A stretch of DNA of 64,000 nucleotides from Sweltsa coloradensis (lineage: Eukaryota; Arthropoda; Insecta; Plecoptera; Chloroperlidae), in NCBI GenBank assembly GCA_024449915.1, contig JAMZAV010005082.1:24648-88647 (forward strand). Reading direction: 5' to 3'. A model generated the notes under the pieces. It saw only the letters and a list, made by a program, of their open reading frames with translations. It did not search any database and was not told where the DNA came from. The translations under genes and the position numbers were made by a program. Of this stretch, positions 56,801 through 64,000 are shown in pieces (the stretch's first letter is position 1; each line of letters begins with the position of its first letter).

Positions 56801-57599
56801 ATACAAACCCCCAAAATAGAAAGTACTGCACCCTAGACGCTTCAAATAGCTCAACCTCCACCTCCGACCCGTTAGAAAAATTTTACACTTTTCTCTACAT
56901 AAAATCAAAACCCAAAAGACTACGACTACACTTTACACTAACCTTAATAATACGAAAAATGTTTTAACTTTTGAGCCTACAATAGTGTAAAGATAGGGTT
57001 TGGTAGTAAAACAAACAAACATAATATTACATAAATGCCGACAAAATAATAAACGAGAATTGAACAAATTTCTAAATACAATATGAAATATTTATGAAAA
57101 CATTAAAATTGTACATTATACATTTATATTTTTAATGAAATGGTAGAGAAACGAAAACACTTATCTGAAAGTAATCAAATATAAATAAAAACTTAAAGTA
57201 GCCTACAATAGTCCTGTTGTATTTGATTATTTTTGTTAATTAATGTACACAAATGGATTTATTATGCATCCTAGGAACAAATTTTGACTAAAAAACGCTT
57301 GCACAAGTGAGATTGTTAAAAACGAGTTATTTGATTATTCATTACTATATTGGTTGATTAGCAATTAGCAATCATGGTTATGCGGTGCGCTGAAACCCGG
57401 TTTTCATGCCATTAAGTATGTTCGTTCGCAGACCTAGTGTAAACACTCAAAAAGCCATTTCTCACTTTTACATTGGCTTTTGGGTATTTTATGAAAGAGA
57501 GTTTTAACACTAACCTACTATAAGTTCGTTCAAAAGAAACTTTAGTAGAACAGGTAAATGAATTTAATAATTAATTGAACTTAACACCGCTCTTAGGTG
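56801..57599. other. AT-rich intron sequence
   Basis: Ordinary sequence quality resumes here. No exon or repeat recognised. It may include 5' sequence of the Penelope-like element that follows. Confidence 0.35.
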
Positions 57600-59256
57600 G
57601 GAAAATAAGTTTTTAATTACGGTGCAATATTTCGAAAAGTTTCACTTTTCTTCAAAAGTTTGAAAATATTTTGCAGACAGATGGTTACAAATTACTCAAG
57701 AAAGATCCGACAACTTCATATGAATCGTTGATGTACAAGACTCTTAAAAAGCATGAAGGTTTTCTAGAAGCAAAAACTAAAACTTATCTAAAACCTCACT
57801 ATTCCAAAAAGCCACATGCCTATAGTCTACCAAAAAATTTATAAACCTTTGCTTCCTTTACGTCCCTTGTTAGTTCAAAAAATTTCCTTTTTATAATGAT
57901 TCCTTTTTTTTAAACATAATTAAACAATGCAAGAGGATCCATTTTCTGTCACGAATTTAGGAACTTTAGAGCTATACTGAAAAAGGGTACACAAATCGAC
58001 TAGATTCCAAAATGGGAGCTTCGATGTAGTTATTTTTTCCAATGTCCCCATAAAAAAGACACATAATTCTTGTTTAAAAAACAAAAATCCTACGGGTTTC
58101 AACTTCCAGAAAGAACTAAGTTACCCTAACGCATCATGGAGTATTAAAAGAAAGTGTTTGACATCAAACTATTTTCAATTTAAAAATAATTTTTTATCTT
58201 CAATTTTTATGGTCTTGCTATGGGAAGCTGTATTTTTCCATTTCTTTCTGACGGTACATGGGGCCACTTAGAAACAAATGTTGGAGTACTAATAAAACTT
58301 CAAGTGATTCTATGGGGAAGAATGCCGATGAATAACGTATTTTAAAGGGGACAAAGGGTGACGTTGGAATTATTAAATGACCCAAACATTTTCATTCCAA
58401 CATTAAATTCACAACAGAAGAAGAAAATCAAGCATGTCAACCGTTTCTTGATGTACTCATGACAAGAAATAATGACAATGTTTCTACGTCTGTATACAGT
58501 AAACCTACCCACACAGACCAGTATCCCTTTCCATGCTAAAACCAATCATCCTTCCCATGTTAAAGAAGGAATACAAAAATGTCTACTATCTCGGGCTCAA
58601 GCCATTTGTTCACCTCCGGACAGTTTATGTACGGAAGTGTCAAACATTGAAAAAGCATTAATTTAAAAATGGATATCCAGAGAATTTTTCACATATGCCT
58701 AGATGTGTGAAGCCTGCTGTAACAAATGCGTTGTTATCAACAGATAATGAAATTGAGGATGGTGGGGTGGATGTACTATTATAAAGACGATTGTTCTTGA
58801 ATACCACACGAACTTGTCAGAGCAGTTGAGACGACTTTTATCTCCACATGGTAAAAGGACTGTTTTCAAGTGATCAAATACTTTTCGTAATTTGTTGACA
58901 AAAACTAAACCTTAAAAACCCAACTCAATCATCCAAAAACTATATATTCGATACCTTGTGAATGTGGAGCTCTTTACATAGGAATAACGAAAATACCTTT
59001 GAATGTCCGAATTAAAGAGCACAAAAATAACGTGAATAATCGGAAAGTTGATACCTCAAAATTGGCTGAACACGTTTTTGACAATCATCATTATGTTTCT
59101 TGGAACGACGTCTCCATCATTCAACATGAGGCCGATTGGTTCAAACGGAAACTGAAAGGATCTGCATTCATGGCTGTCACACCGGAGATTGTCAGTACAC
59201 CCAGCACAGTATTTCCAGCTTTGTGGCAAGAATTCGTACCACCAAAACAAGACTAG
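57600..59256 (+). mobile_element. Penelope-like retroelement, degenerate RT plus GIY-YIG
   Basis: Plus-strand fragments occur in the right order across several frameshifts. YSLPKIYKPLLPLRPLVS lies near 57820-57875 with the first I-Y interrupted (family: GLPKIHKPxxPLRPIVS). SFDVVIFSNVPI is near 58015 and YGLAMGS near 58210 (RT motif B'). IKFTTEEENQACQPFLDVLM and STSVYSKPTHTDQYPF are near 58400-58535, then CLLSRAQAICS. Near 58960-59040 is CECGALYIGITKIPLNVRIK EHKNN, the GIY-YIG nuclease, ending in FPALWQEFVPPKQD and a stop at 59256. The YxDD box region (58290-58340) is destroyed. It lies in the sense opposite to the host receptor gene, inside its 11-kb intron. Confidence 0.9.
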
Positions 59257-59306
59257 TCCTACGCCCATTAGCTTACATCTTTCAACTTATTTTTTTTCCA
59301 CTATCT

Positions 59307-59314
59307 ACTAAAAC
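59307..59314. repeat. Target-site duplication, left copy
   Basis: ACTAAAAC, repeated at 61184-61191 on the other side of the hAT element. Confidence 0.85.
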
Positions 59315-61183
59315 CAGTGGCGGCTTGACCTATACCCTGACCGGTGCCATGGCACCGGTACCTGCCAAGGGTGGGTGGGTGGGTAGGCCAGCGTAGCTCG
59401 TGAACCCACCCACATATTTTGTCTTTGAAAAAATATTATTAGTATAAAAATGATGTGTTGTGCAAAAGGAGCATTGTGTTTTGTAAGCTCTGTAAGGTCT
59501 AATCGTCTACGAGTCAATTCTAATGACAAAAAGACACCTCACTATGAGACAGTGATGTTTACTTTCGTTGTTTTGTTATCTAGTTTGCCAATGAAAGCTG
59601 ACTGAGTGGTCAACTGTAAGGTGGCCTGGTGGCGTATTGGGGGTTGTGCAGTTGCGCTGCGTCTATCTTCTATCTCGTTCTCGGGACAAGTAGAGTATAT
59701 ATACCGGTACTCTTTATGTGATTTGTTGTTTTTCTTCAGCAAACAAGAAAAAGGCACAGAGAGGGCTAGAAAAGAAATCTAACGAACAAAAATTGAACAA
59801 CATTGAGAATCGTAGAGCGGAGTGCCCTGACTTATAAGTCACCACTGAAACAACAGTTAGAAAAAATTGAAAAAGATCTAAATATGGTGTGGGTATATTT
59901 TAAGTGCATTTTTATTAATTGGTGGAAAAAGTTAAAAAAAAAAGTAGGGTTTTTAATGATGGAAATACATTTATTAGCTTTCATTCTGCTGCTCTAAAAC
60001 GCGCAGATTGCCGCCAAACATGACCTTGAAGTACAAAATTTTCCCCCCGTTTATTGTTCGCCCCTCCTAAGTTGCTTTTCACCACTGGGCAGGGGCGCCC
60101 GAAGGAGGGGCAAGGGGGCAGTTACCCCCCAGGGCCCCCGAGCAAGCAGAAGTGGTAATTTGCCCTCATTAATTGATATGTGGATTTATGATTAAAATTG
60201 TAGTATTTAAAATGTGCATGGAAAGACGATTTCTTTACTGATGACGATTGTTAAATTAAATGGTTGCCAAAATTTTTTGCGAAATAAGTAGCTTATTGTG
60301 TTCTTGGCCTGCAATAGTTCGTCTTGAGTTTTGAAAAGAATACCCCTCCATGGAATAACGCGAGTTTTGACTGTTACAATAAAAGGCTAGCGGAAGCGAA
60401 AATGTGAGGTGGGGTAAAGTCATATTATCTCAGGGACAAGAAAGCTAATATTTGTCCAACTCAATGTTGGGGAAACTGAAGCCTTTGACTGAACGAAAAA
60501 AATGGGAGGGAAAATATTTTGAATGGTTTTCTAGTTTTGAGTTGTCAAATGCACAAAATTACATAAATTTTTGGTAATGAATTCAGCCCACTACTTTTTT
60601 CCCAAAAACCCCCCATTCTAGAAACCTGATTTTCAAAATTTTTGCCTGCGGCGCTATTATTGGGGGGTTCTGCCCCCCAAACACCCCGTGATGGCCCAAC
60701 GAAAATACAAATTGTAGTATTTGCCCCCTGCCAAAATTCCTGCGGGTGCCCATGTCACTGGTGGTGCAGGCACATAGGAATGGGGGAATTCCCCTGACCC
60801 CCCGATTTTTACCCCTCCAATTCAGAAGGGTTATGACCAACAATTTCCCATTATTGTTGGACGTGAACGCGAACGTAATAATATGCATATTCAAAGGTTG
60901 TAACATGGTCTATCTCGTCACTACTAAAATTCTTATTTTTAGTTTTATAGTTTTTACTGTACAAAAAAGACATTAATTTGGTATTGCATTAAACCCACTT
61001 ATTTTTCCTAGAACGCACCAAAACCACTCTAAAAAACTGATTTTCAAAATTTTCGCCTGCGGCGCTATAGTTGGGGGGAGACCCCCAAACCCCCGTGCTT
61101 GTTCCCCCTACACACCTGTGGGGTGGTGGGTGGTACAGAAACCATCTGGCACCGGTCATATTGGAACCTTCAAGCCGCCACTG
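59315..61183. mobile_element. hAT-superfamily transposon, non-autonomous, 1869 bp
   Basis: The ends are CAGTGGCGGCTTGA and its inverse TCAAGCCGCCACTG, a perfect 14-bp terminal repeat of the hAT type (CAGxGGCGG). They are flanked by identical 8-bp ACTAAAAC, the hAT duplication length. No transposase is visible. Inside, CACTGGGCAGGGGCGCCCGA (about 60082) resembles another hAT end. CAAAATTTTTGCCTGCGGCG (about 60635) and CAAAATTTTCGCCTGCGGCG (about 61045) are near-identical, so it contains duplicated or nested pieces. The intact duplication suggests a fairly recent insertion. Confidence 0.85.
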
Positions 61184-61191
61184 ACTAAAAC
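61184..61191. repeat. Target-site duplication, right copy
   Basis: ACTAAAAC, matching 59307-59314. Confidence 0.85.
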
Positions 61192-62012
61192 TATCAACTC
61201 AAACTATAAACAATGAACTTTCAACTAAAAACCAATTATCTATCAATATCTACTTATGAGCCTATAACCACTATATTATCTTTTATTCAACTTAAGTTGC
61301 TTTGTCATAAATTATAGCTAGGGAAAGATAATTTTTTAAATGTTTTTTCTCATCTTGTTAACTAACTTACAAAAATACAACTTATTTTCAATAATTTTTT
61401 CATCCAAATAGCTGTGGTTATTGTTCGTTCAGATGATCGTATTTTTGTAAATAATGTCTGATTGCCGAAGAAAATAATACAATTGTATCAAAAGAGTGGG
61501 ACTACTTTTAACAATGTGGAGCTTAAAAGGATTGATAAAGTGTCGCCAAAAATTCAAAACGATTTCACGTTCTCACTCTCGCGTTGAATGACCCGGCACC
61601 TCCACCCCTTTATAACAACAAAAATTTGAAAATATAAATATATTTTCATTAGTACTTACAGAGTAACGACCCCCCCCCCCCCCCCAAACATGTCGTTTGC
61701 GCATAAATAAAAACCTCGATTTAAGTCTTTTATGTTTTTTAAAAGTGGTGAATTTTTCGATATTTTGATATGGAGTCCATAAATATCGATATCGTATCGA
61801 AATATCGATATATTTGCTCATATGATAGGAATGTATATTGCGTTACCTCCATAACCCATATAACTGCACTCATAAAAAATCATCAGGAATCAAATAATTA
61901 ATTATTAAATAAATTACAAAATTAATCATTTAATAAACATGACAGTAATGCTGGAATAATAGTGATGGCGTAGTGAAATTGTGAATAGCCAAAACTGCAG
62001 TTAAAAACTTAC
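61192..62012. other. Intron sequence with poly-C tract
   Basis: A C-run of about 15 lies at 61671-61686. TATCGATAT words cluster at 61755-61815 (ATATTTTGATATGG, ATATCGATATCG, AATATCGATATA). No exon recognised. Confidence 0.45.
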
Positions 62013-62112
62013 GCTTTTAAGTAGTAATACTGTTACACCAAACGTAACTAGGTTGATTATGTAGAGGGCCATCAGATTCGTGTTCAAACATGCACCCCAA
62101 TCATTTGACAAG
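62013..62112 (-). CDS. Insect odorant receptor, exon encoding transmembrane segment 5
   Basis: A 100-bp exon between TATTTTTTCAG| (62113) and AAAAGC|GTAAGT (62012). After one base completing a split codon it reads LSNDWGACLNTNLMALYIIN, then LVTFGVTVLLLKS, a hydrophobic helix. The donor phase is 0, matching the phase-0 start of the exon at 50561. The joined protein would run helix 5, helix 6, SxxVxxAxYxxxWY, helix 7, as in the family. The helix itself is not diagnostic. The assignment rests on strand, phase and order. Exons for roughly the first 250 residues should lie at higher coordinates. Confidence 0.65.
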
Positions 62113-62135
62113 CTGAAAAAATACAAAATATTATT

Positions 62136-62634
62136 AGGTCTGTTCTTTTGTCCACCAATTTTTACACCTTTTGCGACTTTGAAGAAATAAGCGTTATTTT
62201 GTCCAGGTGTAATTACAACTTTTATTCCACATACGTGTTCTTCTGTCCTGGGGGTAATTAAAACTTTTACAACTTTTGCACCTGTCTCTTGAGGAGGTGT
62301 AAAGGTATAGCAAGAGAAAATTCGCGCAAATTTAACTAATAGTAGTTAGTTATTATGTGCGATTGTTTAATAAATAGTAGATAAAACTGGTAATAATAAA
62401 AATACAAGATAATTGTAATAAAATATTCAAAGCTGTGTAATTGAGTGAGATATCTTCTAAAAGTGTTTGAATTTAATGACAGCTGGCAACATAACCTCGA
62501 AATTTGCTGTCAAATTACAACAAAAACGTTATTTTGTCCACACGCAAGTTATTGCACTTTTCCCCCATTTATGATTATGTATTTTACACCTGGGTGTAAT
62601 TACCACGATTTGAGGTGGACAAGAGAACAAACCT
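62136..62634. mobile_element. MITE, about 500 bp, next to a receptor splice acceptor
   Basis: The ends are AGGTCTGTTCTTTTGTCCACC and the inverse of AGGTTTGTTCTCTTGTCCACC. Sub-terminal ACACCTGGGTGTAATTACCA and CAGGTGTAATTACAAC words recur in both halves. No clear target duplication. It begins 23 bases upstream (in gene sense) of the exon acceptor at 62112/62113. Confidence 0.75.
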
Positions 62635-62854
62635 TGTATGTTAAACTTTATAATATTGAATACACTATATTAGTGGTTATACGTCACGGCTTCTACTGGT
62701 TGTCCTTAGCAACGAGAAATCTGACTCTAAACTAACTTTGTTGCCTGCTGTACCCAAATACAGCAACATATTTGCTTAGCTTGAACCATTAAAATACGAA
62801 AAGTATAGAATAAGTATACCTTTGATTTTATTATGAAATTACTAAATTGGATTG
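62635..62854. other. Intron or flanking sequence
   Basis: Nothing recognised. Confidence 0.35.
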
Positions 62855-63265
62855 ATTGATTGGATATTGCTTAACGTCTCATATTTATAACTTTGGCAAA
62901 TCGAGACGATGAGTGGTGATAGATGAGGATGAAGTATGAACAGAAGGGAGGAGAGGAAACCTGGTACCGGCATGTAGCCTACTCCTTTCGAAAAGTACCA
63001 AGGGGACCAACGGCTTAACGTCCCATCCAAAAGGACGGTGTAACTTTGACAGTCATATAGGTTCCTCCACTAACCCGGACTGCCGAGCAGACGTCGAGGA
63101 GAACGAAGCCGTTACACTAGCTTTCGAACCCTTCATCTGCTCTAACCAGCGGTATACGTGAGTTTCAGGGTAGAGCGGTCACCCACTCTACCCATGACCA
63201 CGCCCAATTCTGCTTAACTTCGGTGTTCGAGTGGGAACCGGTTAAACGAGCTCGGCTAAACCGCT
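62855..63265. repeat. SINE-like repeat, about 400 bp
   Basis: It starts ATTGATTGGATATTGCTTAA, then CGTCTC and ATCGAGACGATGA, shared with 49040-49110. The body is GC-richer (GGCTTAACGTCCCATCCAAA, CGAGCAGACGTCGAGGAGAA). It resembles the general class of insect SINEs that begin with an ACGTC-rich head, but I cannot name the family. Confidence 0.55.
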
Positions 63266-63669
63266 GGCTTGAAATTACTAAAAGAAAACATTCTAGGATA
63301 TCCAAATATAACGCAAAATAAAATAGGGCATTATTTTAATGGAAATAAAACATTTAAACATTCATGGTTTCAAGTAATTATAGTTGTGTCATTATTATGC
63401 TAGGGATATAGGTGCCCGTAAGGGTGCCGCAGCCAAGCCGCGGTGCGCTACACACTCAGGCACCTTATACAGCAAGCAGAGTTGGGGTGATTTCGAGGTG
63501 TCACCCAGCCGTCATGAAACGTGATGTGAACTAAAAAAAATATCAAAATCAAGGGAATTAAGGTACCTGACAACACATGCCAAATTTGGTTGGTGAACGA
63601 ACATTCTTTCTTGGTGAAAAAATGACTTGAAACATGCTCAAAATCACTTTAAGGATGTTAGCAACTACT
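63266..63669. other. No recognised gene
   Basis: A GC-rich patch at 63405-63500 (GTGCCCGTAAGGGTGCCGCA, CACTCAGGCACC) contains small inverse words but no assignable feature. Confidence 0.35.
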
Positions 63670-63671
63670 GC

Positions 63672-63705
<34 letters not shown>

Positions 63706-63706
63706 T
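63670..63706. repeat. (TTA)n microsatellite
   Basis: Twelve TTA/ATT triplets. Confidence 0.9.
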
Positions 63707-64000
63707 TGTTTATTCTTGTTTGTTAAGATTGCAACAAGAAACGGCGTCGACGCTAGCAAATATCTTGCTAAAACACTCAAAAATCTGTGGAAATCTTGTG
63801 CCGCGAAGAGCCTTGATGAAGCACGTGAAACTAACTAATTTTAGCACATGCAGTTGGTTCTCCCATAAGTGCTCCCTGCACAGGGAAGGGAAATGACTCA
63901 CTGAGCAGTCTTTGAGGGCGGGCGGCAGGTCGTTCCATTGGTTAACTACCCGGAAAGAAAAAGCACGTCGGCCGAGCAGTCCCTTTGGCCGGAGGGGGTT
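63707..64000 (-). mobile_element. LINE tail (CR1/Jockey-like), cut by the window edge
   Basis: The minus strand from 64000 down reads PPKGLLGRRAFSFRVV and NQWNDLPPALKDCSVSHF. This is the closing motif of CR1- and Jockey-type reverse-transcriptase ORFs (RxxSFxxRVVxxWNxLPxxVxxA). It differs from LINE copies A-C (which end in VGRPR), so a second LINE lineage is present. The rest of the element lies beyond the right edge. The exact 3' limit is not defined. Confidence 0.65.

Overview
This window is eukaryotic and almost certainly from an insect. It is AT-rich, has spliced exons with canonical GT/AG borders, and contains the C-terminal third of an insect-type seven-transmembrane odorant receptor. 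Roughly three quarters of it is transposon-derived. There are no operons, no ribosome-binding-site-led ORFs and no CRISPR. The species cannot be named from sequence alone. The large repeat-filled introns (8 to 11 kb) suggest a large-genome insect.

Two host genes can be supported, both on the minus strand. (1) A nardilysin-like M16 zinc metalloprotease is represented by two exons (8332-8426, then 6543 to about 6759). The second carries the HxxEH zinc site, but a one-base insertion disrupts it. (2) An odorant receptor runs right to left through four exons (62013-62112, 50561-50665, 48436-48591, 40383-40433). These join in phase and end in a normal stop codon. Its N-terminal exons were not found; they probably lie beyond the right edge. 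A third, unidentified minus-strand coding region (about 9.9-13.45 kb) is decayed.

Layout: 0-5 kb holds minus-strand non-LTR retrotransposon copies, one split by a Helentron-like element. 5-9 kb holds the protease exons, a GAA microsatellite, a Helentron-like element and a LINE tail. 9-13.5 kb is the decayed coding island. 14-15.2 kb holds a Penelope-like (PLE) GIY-YIG fragment and a tRNA-like SINE head. 16-17.4 kb holds two MITEs with shared inverted termini. 18-24.4 kb and 31.8-35.4 kb are dense arrays of one short Helentron/HINE-like superfamily. 25.1-30.1 kb is a long-inverted-repeat DNA transposon with a relict zinc-cluster ORF. 36.4-40.4 kb holds satellites and palindromes. 40.9-46.4 kb and 51.4-56.8 kb have strongly inflated homopolymers and look like unpolished or artefactual assembly. 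57.6-59.3 kb is a second PLE. 59.3-61.2 kb is a hAT element with an 8-bp target duplication. 61.2-64 kb holds the receptor exon, a MITE, a SINE and the tail of another LINE.

The most interesting signals are four. First, a transposon superfamily whose subfamilies differ in sequence but share the 5' motif, the sub-terminal inverted repeat, a 3' stem and a CTAG|T end. Second, a 5-kb long-TIR element with an extra internal copy of its own terminus. Third, two tRNA-like cores each enclosed by long inverted repeats. Fourth, the two homopolymer-inflated blocks, both tied to inverted repeats.
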